Positions 1 to 9,963 are shown, numbered from the stretch's first letter. The stretch: DNA of 64,000 bases from DASXKD01 sp963762735 (GCA_963762735.1 CAVXMG010000053.1:1-64000), one strand, 5' to 3'. The notes: generated by a model not told the origin, from the letters alone. A program made the numbers and translations.

Positions 1-2935
1 CACGACCGCCGGGGCAGGCGAAGCCGCCGTTACCTGATAGGCGCCGGGAAGGTAGCCCGGAGAGGGTACGCCGACGGTATAGCCCACGCCGTCCTGCACC
101 ACGTCGTATGTGCCAGGGGCAACGCCATGGGTATTGAGGCGTACGGTCAGCGCCGTGCCGGCGGAATTGAGAGAAACCGGTATGGCCTGGGCGACCACGG
201 TCGCGTTGCTGGCGAGGTCGACCACAACGCCGAGGTTCAGGTTGGTGCCGCCAATAGTCAGCTTGTTGACGCTCCCGGCAGGTCCGGTAGCGGGCTGCAC
301 TGAGGTGATAACCGGGTGCACCAGCCCGCCTGGGCAATCGAGCGTGCAGACGCCCTGGAATGAGATTGCCGTCGGCAGGGGCAGTTGATCCGGGTAGAGG
401 AGCAGCGCGTATTTCCCCGGAGGGGTGTATCGGCAGCAATCGCACGCGACGTACGGCTGCCCCTCAGCGCAGATGATCTGATCGCTGGACCAGCCAGCGG
501 CGGACTCCAGCAATCATGGACGGCTGATCTACGCCAGTGCCGGTGAAGCTCGGGCTGTAGATCGTGGTCTCCTGGTTGGCCTGCACGCTGAGGACCGCGC
601 AGTAACCAACGGCGGCCTCGGACATCTTCACCCGGATGGGCGCCCAGCCCGTTGCCCCGGACAGCTGGTGAGTCCGGCACTGAGGCGTCCAGCCGGACGC
701 CGTGCCCACAAGCCAGGCGTCCACGTGCGCCGTGATCGCGATGCCCTGGTAGCCCAGGGCGGTCACCAGGAGCTGGTATGACGTGGAGCCCGTGGCGCGG
801 CAGATCACCTCGAACTGTCCGCACACGATGGCCCCGCTCGCATCCGTCACCTGCAGAATCGCCCCGGCCGGGTTCGGCGCAGCGGCGCGGATGTCGAAGG
901 AAAGCTTGTCGGTGGCCGTGGCGGTCACTTGCAGGCACTGGGTGTCCAGCGCCGAGGTGAGTTCGAACGTGGTGGACGGGCCGCCCACCACCGTCGACGC
1001 CGGCGCGGAGCAGTGGGCGGTGCTGGAAACATCGCGGCGCACCAGATGGTAGGTGTCGCTCGCCCCGGTACTGCTGATGAGCAGTGCTGTGTAGGTGACC
1101 CCGGGGCTCTCGGAGCAGATGGCCGTGCTCGCGCCGATGCAGATGTTGTTGCCGGCTGGATCGTTGACGTAGATCGCTGCGTCCACAGCGTTCGCCAGAT
1201 TCGAGTAGTCGATCATCTCGCCGGTGGAATGCTGCTTCGCGGGGATGCGCAGGCAGGCCGCGTCCGTGGCGCCGGCCAGTTTCACCGTTGCCCCAAAGGA
1301 GCCGCCGAAGCCGGACTGCGGCCACACCGCGCAGCCCGCCGTCGACTCTGAAGACTGCGCGAGCACGCGATAGCCGCCGCCGGCCGGCTGGCCGGAGAGA
1401 ATGATCCGGAATGGCGCGGTACCGGTCAGCGCGCAGTTGGTGAAAACGAAGCCGCTGCTCTGGCAAATCTGTGCACCCGTGGCGTCAACGACCTCGACCT
1501 GGGGCGAGGTAGCGTCCGCTGTGGGCTGATTGAACAGGTACACCGCGGGGCCGGCCGAGGCCGGCAGCGTCAGGCAGATTTCCTCGCCGACGCCCGTGAA
1601 TGTTCCGGTGGCAGGGCCGGAGGCGAAATCCGAGCCTCCTGTCGCCTGGCATCCACGGCTCTCGTCCGCCGCGATGAATACGGCGCCCACCTGCGCCCGG
1701 AAGGCGGGATACGGATCGGCAACGAGATCGTAGGTCCCCGCCGCGAGCTGGCATGTTGGGGCGGTGCTGGAGTAGGTGTTGGTGCACGCGACCGTGCCAT
1801 CCGGCGTGTACAGCGTGCTGGCGGGAATGCCGTCCTGCGGGCTCACCGCGTAGACCTGGTACTGACCCGCCGTGGAGACCGTCAGGGTGCGGCAGCGGTC
1901 GACCGAACTCGTGTCGGGAGCGCTGCCATAGGTCAGCTGCGAGCCCCGCCGGCAGCCCTGCGGCTGGGTGATGTTCTCGAGCTCGAGGTGGAAGATGACC
2001 GCGTTGGCCTGGACCGCATCCACCTGCACGAAGTACGGGCCGGTGCCGCCCAGCGGGCAGTCGCCTTGATCATCGAAGCAGATCTGCGCACCAGTGGAGT
2101 CGTACACGGTGACCAGCACACCCTGGTTCGCCGCGGTGCTGTTGACATGCAGGATCTGGCCCGCGGTCATGGCCAGCGTGTAACAGGCTCCGACCCCGCC
2201 AGCGGCAAGCGGGGCGGTCAGCACCGGTGACGCGAACGAGGGGTTCGCGGCGGTGCAGGACGCGTCGGACAGCAGCGGCCGGTAAGCCAGCGTGTAGGAG
2301 CCTCCTCCGTTCTGGACCTGCAGGGTATAGGTGCCGGCCTGGCTGGCCGGGCACTGCCACATCAGGTCGTCGCTCGACAGCTGGCAGCTGACCGTGCTGG
2401 TGTCCGGCGCGGTCAGAGTAAGGGTCAGCGCATCGCCCGCCGTATCGAGGACCCGGAAAAGCAGCAGGTCAGTCGTACTGGTCAGAGACAGCGTGAAGGT
2501 ATCCGTGCCGCTGCCGGACGGCGTGGTGCACGGGTAGACGGTGTCGGGCTGGATGAGGCCTGAGCACGTGTCTGGCACCGTGATACCGGCGAGGGCCGAG
2601 CGGACGGCGGTGGCACGCCCGGCGCGGGTGGCCGCGGCGCTGCCAATGGCCCGCCCGCGTCTCGCGTCCCGAACGTGCGGCCGCCTGGTCAGCCCGAATC
2701 CGTGGGCCGACTTGATCCTTGGCCGGATGACATCGGCCTGATGCGACCGGGACGAGCCGGATCTGGTGGCGGCCGATCCCGCCGCCCGGGCACGCGATAC
2801 CGCCACCGCGCCGGGACGGGCGTGTTCGCCTGTTCGCGGGAGTGCGGCCGCGGATGCCGGGGTCATCTGAGTGGTCAGGCCCGCCAGCAGAATGGCGAGC
2901 GCCGCAACCTGGCGGATGCGCAGGAATGGGATCAT
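1..2935 (-). CDS. large secreted repeat protein, C-terminal part off the left edge, one internal frame break
   Basis: Unrecognised exported protein. The start is placed at 2935 because the residues after it (MIPFLRIRQVAALAILLAG) form a signal peptide ending near TPASA; an upstream in-frame ATG at 2974 adds 13 unlikely residues. The mature part holds seven or eight loosely repeated beta-sandwich-like units of about 80-110 residues, each with a pattern of the type DxTGAQIC...C..TGT.PY/F plus paired cysteines, suggesting disulphide-stabilised extracellular modules. The main frame stops at 464. A second frame, open from 513 to the left edge, continues in the same style and ends in an IPT/TIG-like stretch (VQPATGPAGSVNKLTIGG), so a one-base break lies between 464 and 513. 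The function is unknown; a surface or adhesive role is inference. Confidence 0.7.
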
Positions 2936-3030
2936 GTCTGCCTTCACCTGAATAAGACGCACGACATGCCCCATACGAGTACAAACCCGGCCGTCAGGCT
3001 AGCAGCGGATTCCGCCCGGGCCTGAGTGCT

Positions 3031-3522
3031 TCACCGGTGGGCTACGGCCGGGTCGTCCGGCGGGGCTGGGGGCAGCAGGCCCGGTCCGGGCCGTACCCCG
3101 ATGTCGGTATTACGGACCTGTTCTTCGCAGGCGGCGCAGCGGATCCGCTGATGGATCTCGCTGCCGCAGGCGGTGTGCTCGTAGATGATCGGCGGCCCGT
3201 TCGGCGCGGCGTACCGGTCCCCCCAGGCGCTGAGGGCGACGATGACGGGCGCAAGGTCGCGGCCCTTGCCGGTGAGCAGGTACTCGTAGTGCTCTGGATG
3301 TTCTGAGTACCGTCGCCGCTCCATCAGGCCGGCGGCGACGAAGCCGTCGAGCCGGGCCGTGAGGATGTTGGGCGCCACGCCGAGGCTTCGCTGGAAGTCA
3401 CCGAAGCGGGTGTGCCCGGCGAACAGGGCGTCGCGGATTATCAGCAGGCTCCAGCGCTCGCCGACCAGCTCCAGGGCGCGCGCCGCCGAACAGTTCTGCG
3501 CGTCGTAGGTCCGGCCGAGCAT
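3031..3522 (-). CDS. HxlR-family winged-helix transcriptional regulator
   Basis: A 163-residue protein with the HxlR core: an N-terminal Cys (NCSAARALELVGERWSLLII) followed by the winged helix with FGDFQRSLGVAPNILTARL as the recognition region and a wing around residues 65-80. HxlR proteins bind DNA as dimers and often respond to electrophiles or disulphide stress through that cysteine. The C-terminal extension contains a CG..H..IRCAAC cluster that could bind zinc. The gene is divergent from the SDR gene at 3671, and the shared gap contains a strong dyad, so control of the neighbouring oxidoreductase and of itself is likely. Confidence 0.9.
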   Translation of the reverse strand: MLGRTYDAQNCSAARALELVGERWSLLIIRDALFAGHTRFGDFQRSLGVAPNILTARLDGFVAAGLMERRRYSEHPEHYEYLLTGKGRDLAPVIVALSAWGDRYAAPNGPPIIYEHTACGSEIHQRIRCAACEEQVRNTDIGVRPGPGLLPPAPPDDPAVAHR

Positions 3523-3540
3523 GGTCTCAGGGTACCAAAT

Positions 3541-3593
3541 GTACTTGCATCATGAAAGCACCTCTTGTTACGGTCCTTGCATGACGCAAGTAC
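3541..3593. promoter_or_regulatory. inverted-repeat operator between HxlR and SDR genes
   Basis: GTACTTGCATCATG at 3541-3554 and CATGACGCAAGTAC at 3580-3593 are inverted copies of each other with one mismatch, centred in the divergent intergenic region. The right half-site is itself a near palindrome (CTTGCATGACGCAAG). This is the expected placement for an HxlR operator covering both divergent promoters. Binding is inference. Confidence 0.7.
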
Positions 3594-3670
3594 AGGCGGG
3601 GGTCTCACCCGCTGACTGCCGTCCGGGCTTCCGCGGGTACGCGGACGGCTCGTATGTCTCAGGAGGAGCC

Positions 3671-4396
3671 ATGACAATCGCAGGCAAGGCAGTGCTGGTG
3701 ACCGGGGCCAACCGCGGCATCGGCCAGGCGCTGGTCACCGAAGCCCTCGCCAGAGGCGCGACGCGGGTGTACGCCGGCACGCGCCAGCCCCTGGCCCACC
3801 CGGACGGGCGCGTCACGCCCCTGGCCCTGGACGTGACCAGCGCCGCGCAGATTCAGGCAGCTGCCGATCAGGTCGAATCTCTCGATGTCCTCATCAACAA
3901 TGCCGGCATTGCGCTTTTTGATGACCTGAGCGATCGTGCCGTGCTCGATCAGCACCTCGCCGTCAACCTCTTCGGCCCCTACGGCGTCATCCAGGCCTTC
4001 CTGCCGCTGCTGACTCGTTCTCGGGGGGCCATCGTCAACAATGTGTCGACGATGGCCGTCGCCCCTTTGCCGCTCACTCCTGCCTACGCGATCTCAAAGG
4101 CGGCCGCGTTCAACCTGACCCAATCGCTGCGCGCTCTTCTGGCCGGACGAGGGGTGCGGGTTCATGCCGTCCTGACCGGCCCCACCGACACTGACATGAC
4201 CCGGGGCTTCGACATACCGAAGGCCTCGGCGGAGTCGGTCGCACGAGCCATCTTCGACGGGGTGGAGAACGGGGAAGAGGACATCTTCCCCGATCCCGCG
4301 TCACAGTCCCTGGCCGAGAGCTGGCGCAGCGGGGCGGTCAAGGCGCTCGAGCGCCAGAATGCGGCCTTCGCAGCGGCAGCGCCCGCTGCGGCATAA
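3671..4396 (+). CDS. short-chain dehydrogenase/reductase (classical SDR)
   Basis: A 241-residue NAD(P)-dependent oxidoreductase. The start at 3671 is supported by AGGAGG six bases upstream; an ORF open from 3521 runs through the operator and is not used. Visible motifs are the glycine-rich cofactor loop TGANRGIG (residues 11-18), NNAG for fold stability, the active-site Ser in NVSTM and YAISK for the catalytic Tyr/Lys pair. The C-terminal region has the usual substrate loop (GPTDTDM). The substrate is not predictable. It is divergently paired with the HxlR regulator, so it is probably an inducible detoxification or carbonyl-reducing enzyme. Confidence 0.92.
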   Translation: MTIAGKAVLVTGANRGIGQALVTEALARGATRVYAGTRQPLAHPDGRVTPLALDVTSAAQIQAAADQVESLDVLINNAGIALFDDLSDRAVLDQHLAVNLFGPYGVIQAFLPLLTRSRGAIVNNVSTMAVAPLPLTPAYAISKAAAFNLTQSLRALLAGRGVRVHAVLTGPTDTDMTRGFDIPKASAESVARAIFDGVENGEEDIFPDPASQSLAESWRSGAVKALERQNAAFAAAAPAAA

Positions 4397-4405
4397 GCAC
4401 AGGGA

Positions 4406-4462
4406 ACGGCCACCGCCGCGCTCACGTGGGTGTACTGGAACCAAATAGCCGGCGGTGGCCGT
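4406..4462 (+). terminator. stem-loop after the SDR gene
   Basis: ACGGCCACCGCCG (4406-4418) pairs perfectly with CGGCGGTGGCCGT (4450-4462), ten bases after the SDR stop codon. The loop is long (31 bases) and no T-run follows, so it may act as an atypical terminator or mRNA end. Confidence 0.4.
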
Positions 4463-4501
4463 GCCGTCCGATGGAGTGGAGATCTGTAAGGAGCATGGAA
4501 A

Positions 4502-4702
4502 ATGGACGTCTCCGCCACCCATGACGTGCCTCACCACCGTCTGCTGACGGTCGCCGGCGTCGCCGGGATCGCCTACACATTGTCCTGGATAGCCGGGCTG
4601 GCCGTCACGGCACCCAGTCCGAAACTCACCGCCTCCGGAGCCGAGATCATCGGGTTAAGGTCCTTCGAAGCGATGTCGTATCCGACACTCACGCGACATT
4701 GA
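4502..4702 (+). pseudogene. truncated membrane-protein gene remnant
   Basis: Sixty-six codons with a good ribosome site (AAGGAG) upstream. The product begins like a multi-pass actinobacterial membrane protein: after a short cytoplasmic lead, LLTVAGVAGIAYTLSWIAGL is one transmembrane helix. It then loses that character and stops before any second helix. The usual members are several times longer, so this is read as a 5' remnant, possibly cut off when the dnaB side was rearranged. The family assignment is tentative. Confidence 0.45.
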
Positions 4703-4743
4703 CTATGAGATTCCGACGCGCAGCGTGAGACCCTACAGTGGCG

Positions 4744-7700
4744 CTAGCCGGGGGCCATGTCGACGAAGCGGCTGTAGTGGCCCTGGAACGCGACCGTCAC
4801 CACAGCGGTCGGGCCGTTCCTGTGCTTCGCCACGATCAGGTCCGCCTCCCCGGCCCGTGGCGACTCCGGCTCGTAGGCGTCCTCCCGGTGCAGCAGGATC
4901 ACGACGTCCGAGTCCTGCTCAATGCTGAATTATGGACGTTGATGCCATTCGCGACGAAATTGTGCGCACCGGCCACCGTGGCGTCATAGACCGACTGCAA
5001 GCCAAGGCTCTCCACCGCGGCGATCTCGTCCCAGAAAACATCGTTGGTGGCGATCATTTCCAGGTCGGCGTCGTCGAGGACCGAAGCGATCCTGGCCAGG
5101 CGCTCCCGGCTGGGCGCATGCTTCCACAGCGTGCTGCCGCAGAACTGCATGCCAATCGCGGCAGCGAACTCGCGATGCGTCATCTGCCGCTCGACCAGCA
5201 CGCCGCGGACCCGGTCCCAGACCTCACGCGGGATGGTGTCCAGGTTCGTATTGCCCTTGATGGCCGTCAGATTGGCCCGCGCCCTCTCGGCCATGACCGA
5301 ACGGGCTCCATGCACACCGATGTCGTCCAGGAAACGAAGCTGATTCTCGGCGCCATAGATATGCAGGTGGTAGCACGGGCGGTAACTGTCCTTCTTTGTC
5401 TCCTTGATGCGGGTCATGACGTTGAAGCGCATCAGTAGCTGAGCGACGTCGTCGATCAGCCGGCGGCTCGTGGAGGCGTAGTAGACCCGTGCCTGACCGA
5501 CCTTCTCGTCCCACCAGACGCAACCGTCGGTCGCCCAAAGATGGCGCAGAAAGAGCGAAAGCCGTTTCTTAGGCAGGGCGAACACCGGATCCGGGACGAA
5601 CTTCTCGTGGCTGCGCAGGCCAAAGAGCCCGTAGGAGTCCAGCCATGCCGCGATGGGGTTACGCCGACCGTGCGTCAGATGGTATGGCGCGGGCAGTCGC
5701 AGCGTGGTGCACCGGGCGACCGCATAGTCGTCGCGGACCGCGGTGATGCCGAAATGTGTCGCGGCGGCGCCTACTGCAGCCACGTTGGCTTCATCGGTGG
5801 TGGCGTACCGGATCGGCTGGTTCTTGACGAAGGACCCGTCGCCGAGAAGATGCGCCAGCATGATGATCTCTGCTTCGGGCATGTCCCGGAGTTCGAGTGG
5901 TGCGGGCACGTGCCGCGGCACAGCGACTCGCATACCGGCCGGGATCTCGCTGAGCGGCCGCCAGCCATCGTAGGTAAGGAACGGGTGATTGCCGGTCGCC
6001 TCGACCTGACGCCCCGACGCCAGGCGCACGCGGAACACTTCCTTGACCCCGGTGGGGAAGACATGGGTCATGGGCCGGGCGATCAGCCGCAACCGCTCGT
6101 CCAGTGCCCAGACGGGGACGTCGCGCTCTCCGGACGCGAGCAGGCTCCCCAGAGTCACCTGGGTACCGGTATCCGCGCGCAGCACCCGGGTCTCTGCCGT
6201 GAGGCATCCCGATTCGCGCAGGTCCGACAGCAATGGGCGTTTGTCGTTGCGTTGTTCGGGGCCACGGTTGAGCTGGGAGATGGCTATCACCGGCACGTCG
6301 AGTTCCTTCGCCAGAAGCTTCAGCGACCGGGACATCTCCGAAACCTCCTGCTGCCGGTTCTCCACCCGCCGGGGCGAACTCATCAGCTGCAGGTAGTCGA
6401 CGATCACAAGGCGCAGGTTGTGCCGCTGCTTGAGCCGACGGCACTTGGCCCGGATCTCCATCAGCGACATGTTCGGCGAGTCGTCGATGAACAGCGGTGC
6501 GTCGACCACTTCGCTCATCCTTCGCGCCAGCCTGGTCCAGTCCTCCTCGCCCATCTGGCCGGTCCGCATCGCGTGCAGCGGCACCCGTGATTCGGCCGAG
6601 AGCAGCCGCATGGTGATCTCGTTGCGGCTCATTTCCAGGCTGAACATGACCGTGGTCAGCCCGTGCTTCAGCGACGCCGCCCGGGCAAGATCCAGCGCCA
6701 GCGTGGAGTTGTGGGTCGGGATCATGCTGCGGCCCGCGAGATACAGCCTGTCGGTGCTGTCCACCTGGACGCAGCGGACCGGCCGCGACGGAACCGGCCT
6801 GACGTCGACGATGTAACGCCACCGGGTGCGCTGGGGGTGGTGGTGCAGCCGTTCCTTGTGCAGCAGATGCTTGCGGTCCAGCCAGAACACTCTGTCGGGC
6901 GTCGTGAAGTTGACCATGTAGCAGGTCGAAGAAGCCTCACTCCGGCCCTTGACGCGCTTGGTGCTCATCGAGCACCGGTAACCCAGACTGGCGACAAGTT
7001 CCCGCACGCCCTCGGCGAGTTCTCGGTTCGTCACCGCGAGCTGGATGGACCCGGTACTGGTCACGGTGCCGTCGGTGTCGAGAATCCCGCCCAGCAGCGC
7101 GCGTCGCTGAGCCTCGGAGCCACGAAGGTAGCTAAGCGGGATGTGCTTGTTCCCGAGTACCCCCAGCGTCCGCAGCATGGCCCGCACGGTGCCGCGGTAC
7201 GTATCGGGAAACGCCATCCGGTAGCGATACCGCGTGCCCTGCGGCACAGCGACAAGCCCGGCGGCCTCGACGTGCATGACGATCTCGGGGTCGACGGTGG
7301 TGAATGCCGCGCTCGCTGAGGCTCCCCCGCTAAGCCACACCCCAAGGGCAAATGGCGGAATGGGCAGGTCGGCCTCGGGCAGTTCGAGGGGCTGGGACAC
7401 GCTCACCGCGTGGTTGGGCCGGTGATCGACGGTGGGGCAGCGCAGCGTCCTGGCTATCTGCTCGGTGGTCACGACCTCGGGCGGGACCGGCTTGGCGAAC
7501 TCCCGGGCATCCCCGCGCGTCTGCGCGTCATAACGCCGGGCGCGGCGGGTCCAGGTGAGCCACTGGTGCTGGGCGTCCGCGACGATGACCTCTCCGTCGG
7601 AGAACTCGACCTCGTAGCAGGGCCGTCCGTGCATCGCCTCGGTGGCTGCCATGACCGTCACCGGGCGACCGTCCGACCCGAGCAACTGCTCCCCGACAGC

Positions 7701-8429
7701 GACCTCCCCCATGGTCGTCCACCCGGTAGGCGTCGGCAGCGGGGTATCCAGCGCCAGCGCCTTCCCGATGGCAGGTCTAGCTGCGATAACGACCATCTGG
7801 CCGGCGTGCAGGCCGTTGGTGAGCGAGTCGAGGTCATTGAACCCGGTCGGCACGCCGGTCATCACGCCGCCGCGCGAGCCGATCGCCTCGATCTCGTCGA
7901 GCGCGCCGGGCATGATGTCCGCCAGCGGCAGGTAGTCCTCGCTGACCCGGCGCTCGGTGACGCCGTAGATCTCGGCCTCGGCGCGGTCCACCAGCTCGTC
8001 GGCGTCGCCGTCGCCGGCGTACCCGAGCTGCACGATCCGGGTGCCCGCCTCCACCAGACGGCGCAGGATCGCCCGCTCCCTGACGATCCTTGCGTAGTAC
8101 CCGGCGTTGGCCGCGGTCGGCACCGAGGCCAGCAGCGTGTGCAGGTAGGCGCCCCCACCGATGCGGGCCAGCTCGCCGCGCTTGGCCAGCAGGTCGCTGA
8201 CGGTCACCGGGTCCGCGGGCTCGCCCCGGCCGTACAGCTCCAGGATCGCCTCGTGCACGAGCTGGTGGGCGGGCCGGTAGTGGTCGAGGGGACTGATCAC
8301 CTCCATGACGTCGGAGATGGCATCCTTGGACATCAGCATTCCGCCGAGGACGCATTGCTCGGCGGCCAGATCGTGCGGCGGGGTGCGCTCGAACTCCCCG
8401 CCACGGGGGGTGAGTTCGGCGACGCTCAT
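4744..8429 (-). CDS. dnaB: replicative DNA helicase DnaB with two inteins (C-extein out of frame)
   Basis: Hexameric 5'-3' helicase of the replisome. The start is ATG 8429 (MSVAELTPRGGEFERTPP); an upstream in-frame codon at 8486 lacks support. The order is N-terminal primase-binding domain (residues 1-165), RecA-like domain with P-loop ARPAIGK split by intein 1 before STLALD, Walker B LVIVDYLQL, SQLNRG, then RESG split by intein 2. The spliced protein would be about 450 residues, the normal length. The C-extein (IEQDSDVVILLHREDAYEP to FVDMAPG) is present at 4744-4925 but in another frame, because one base is missing or added at about 4922-4930; as written, translation ends in SALSRTRTS at 4899. 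DnaB is essential, so a sequence error is the simplest explanation. rplI, rpsR, ssb and rpsF lie upstream on the same strand. Confidence 0.93.
4929..6206 (-). other. DnaB intein 2: class 1 intein with LAGLIDADG homing endonuclease
   Basis: A 426-residue intein following RESG, at the same site as the well-known mycobacterial DnaB intein. It begins CLTAETRVLRADTG, has block B TGNH, and ends HNFVANGINVHN before Ser+1, so all residues for standard class 1 splicing are present. Both LAGLIDADG motifs keep their acidic residue (LAHLLGDGS and LFLRHLWATDGCV), so the endonuclease may be active. The frame break of dnaB lies immediately after its last codon. Confidence 0.9.
6708..7760 (-). other. DnaB intein 1: class 3 (Ala1, WCT) intein at the P-loop with LAGLIDADG domain
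   Basis: A 351-residue intein between GK and STLALD of the Walker A motif. It starts with Ala (ALALDTPLPTPTGW), not Cys or Ser, and ends MIPTHN before Ser+1. The three residues defining class 3 inteins are visible: Trp in block B (DAQHQW), Cys in block F (PVRCVQVD) and Thr in block G (MIPTHN). Splicing is therefore expected to start from the block F cysteine. The LAGLIDADG endonuclease has an intact second motif (LLGGILDTDGTV), but the first reads LGVWLSGGAS, without the catalytic Asp, so homing activity is probably lost while splicing is kept. Confidence 0.88.
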
Positions 8430-8559
8430 GACCACCCACCTCCCCGTCTCGCGGACGCTTGGACGAGCCCCGCTACCGTGCTCCACATCCGTTGTAGCGA
8501 CCGGTTCGGACAGTCTTCAGCGGCCCGCGGCCTGCGTCCAATCGCTCTGTGCACAGGTC

Positions 8560-8740
8560 TGTGGACAGCCTGTGCAGACACGCCGCTCTCCCTGTGCGCG
8601 GGCTGGGGATAGTACTGAGGACAAGACCAAACGATCGGCCCACGGCACCCTCGTCACCAGCGGTAATGCCGTCCACCGGGTGTGTGAGGAAAAAACTTCG
8701 TGCCGCCAGATCGTCCACACGGGGCGCAGCGTTGTCCACA
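8560..8740. promoter_or_regulatory. gap upstream of dnaB with DnaA-box-like sites
   Basis: The 486-base gap 8430-8915 has no convincing gene. It contains TTGTCCACA (8732-8740), which matches the preferred high-GC actinobacterial DnaA box, plus TCGTCCACA (8711-8719) and, on the other strand, CTGTCCACA (8560-8568). Binding by DnaA to control dnaB or to titrate DnaA is inference. Confidence 0.45.
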
Positions 8741-8915
8741 GGCGAAATGTCGTGATGAGCCTGCCCGGCCGGCGTGGCGCGCCGCTCCAGGGGCGTGCCG
8801 CGGCGGGTTCCGGACGGGCCGGACCCGCTGCGCCCGTCCGACAGTGCTTCATCATCGGGTGCCCGGGACGGCGGAAAGCATCACGATCATGAAGCCGCCT
8901 GCCTAGGCTTCGATC

Positions 8916-9482
8916 ATGTGTTCGACTCTGGAGGCACGGCTCGCCAGGCTCCGGGCAGCCATCGACGAGGTTGCCCTGGCCGCGCGCGCCGCCCGGGGCG
9001 GCCACACCGGCCCGGACGGGCGAACCGGCCCGGACGGCCACACCGGCCCGGACGGGAACACCGAGTTGGACGGCCGCACCGGCCTGGACGGGCACACCGA
9101 CCCCGGCGAACTGGCCGAGCGCCTCGCCAGCCTCTGGGGCATGATCGCGGAACTGGACCCAGCTCTCGCGGCGCGCCTGCATGGCTACGGCCCGGACGCC
9201 GGCTGGGACACGCCCTTATGCCGGCACCCGGGCCGTGGTAGCGGGAGTCAGCTTCCCGACGATCTCGATCTCGATGGTGGCGGTCACCTCGGGGTGCAGC
9301 CGTACCCGCACCTGATGCGCACCCGCCGTCTTGATGGGGCTCGGCACCTCGATCCGGCGCCGGTCGAGTTCGGGTCCCCCGGCCGCGCGCACGGCGTCCG
9401 CGATGTCCGAGGGACTGACCGAGCCGAACAGCCGCCCGGTGCTGCCCACCTTGGTGGCCAGCCGGACCCGGAGTGCGCCTAG
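8916..9482 (+). CDS. hypothetical protein with collagen-like Gly-X-Y tract
   Basis: The first part looks coding: MCSTLEARLARLRAAIDEV, then about eleven Gly-X-Y triplets (GHTGPDGRTGPDGHTGPD and variants) encoded by 18-base tandem units at 9000-9105, then LAERLASLWGMIAELDPALAARL, a helix pattern seen in small actinobacterial hypothetical proteins. From about 9216 the frame runs antisense into rplI for 267 bases, which is unlikely to be real. A one-base shift near 9200 would end it at about 9241. The function is unknown. Confidence 0.35.
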   Translation: MCSTLEARLARLRAAIDEVALAARAARGGHTGPDGRTGPDGHTGPDGNTELDGRTGLDGHTDPGELAERLASLWGMIAELDPALAARLHGYGPDAGWDTPLCRHPGRGSGSQLPDDLDLDGGGHLGVQPYPHLMRTRRLDGARHLDPAPVEFGSPGRAHGVRDVRGTDRAEQPPGAAHLGGQPDPECA

Positions 9483-9710
9483 CCGCCCCGCGGCCTGTTT
9501 GGCGTCGTCGAGGCCGCGGATATCCCGCGCCGAGCGCGCCCGCTTGATCAGGTCAACCTGCTTTTCCGCACCGCGGGTCCAGCGCATCGCGAGGCCGCGG
9601 GGAACCAGGTAGTTGCGGCCGTAACCGCCAGCCACCTCGACCACGTCGCCCGGGGCACCCAAGCCGGTGACCTCCTGGGTAAGGATCAGCTTCATCGGCG
9701 TGCGACTCAT
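9216..9710 (-). CDS. rplI: 50S ribosomal protein L9
   Basis: A 164-residue protein with the L9 N-terminal domain (MKLILTQEVTGLGAPGDVV, GYGRNYLVPRGLA) and the C-terminal rRNA-binding domain (GRLFGSVSPSDIADAV, RRRIEVPSPIKTAG). It sits at the L1-stalk side of the large subunit. The start at 9710 has GGAAGGAG upstream; a second ATG five codons later matches the usual L9 beginning. It follows rpsR by 16 bases in the rpsF-ssb-rpsR-rplI operon. Confidence 0.97.
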   Translation of the reverse strand: MSRTPMKLILTQEVTGLGAPGDVVEVAGGYGRNYLVPRGLAMRWTRGAEKQVDLIKRARSARDIRGLDDAKQAAGRLGALRVRLATKVGSTGRLFGSVSPSDIADAVRAAGGPELDRRRIEVPSPIKTAGAHQVRVRLHPEVTATIEIEIVGKLTPATTARVPA

Positions 9711-9726
9711 CGACAGCTCTCCTTCC

Positions 9727-9963
9727 CTACCGGGGCGTGCTCGTGTAGGGCAGCATCGCCATCTCCCGCGCGTTCTTGATCGCCGTGGCGACGTCGCGCT
9801 GGTGCTGCGTGCAGTTGCCGGTCACCCGCCTGGCCCGGATCTTGCCGCGGTCGGAGATGAACTTCCGCAGCAGCGGTGTGTCCTTGTAGTCGACGTAGGA
9901 GATCTTTTCCTGGCAGAACAGGCAGACTTTCTTTCTTGGCTTACGGATGGGTGCTTTCGCCAT
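9727..9963 (-). CDS. rpsR: 30S ribosomal protein S18
   Basis: A 78-residue S18 with the RKKVCLFCQEK start, YKDTPLLRKFISDRGKI and RVTGNCTQHQRDVATAIKNAR. The Cys residues (CLFC and NC) make it the zinc-binding form of S18. Actinobacteria often have a second zinc-free paralogue under Zur control elsewhere; that is family knowledge and not visible here. It binds S6 in the 30S platform. Confidence 0.97.
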   Translation of the reverse strand: MAKAPIRKPRKKVCLFCQEKISYVDYKDTPLLRKFISDRGKIRARRVTGNCTQHQRDVATAIKNAREMAMLPYTSTPR

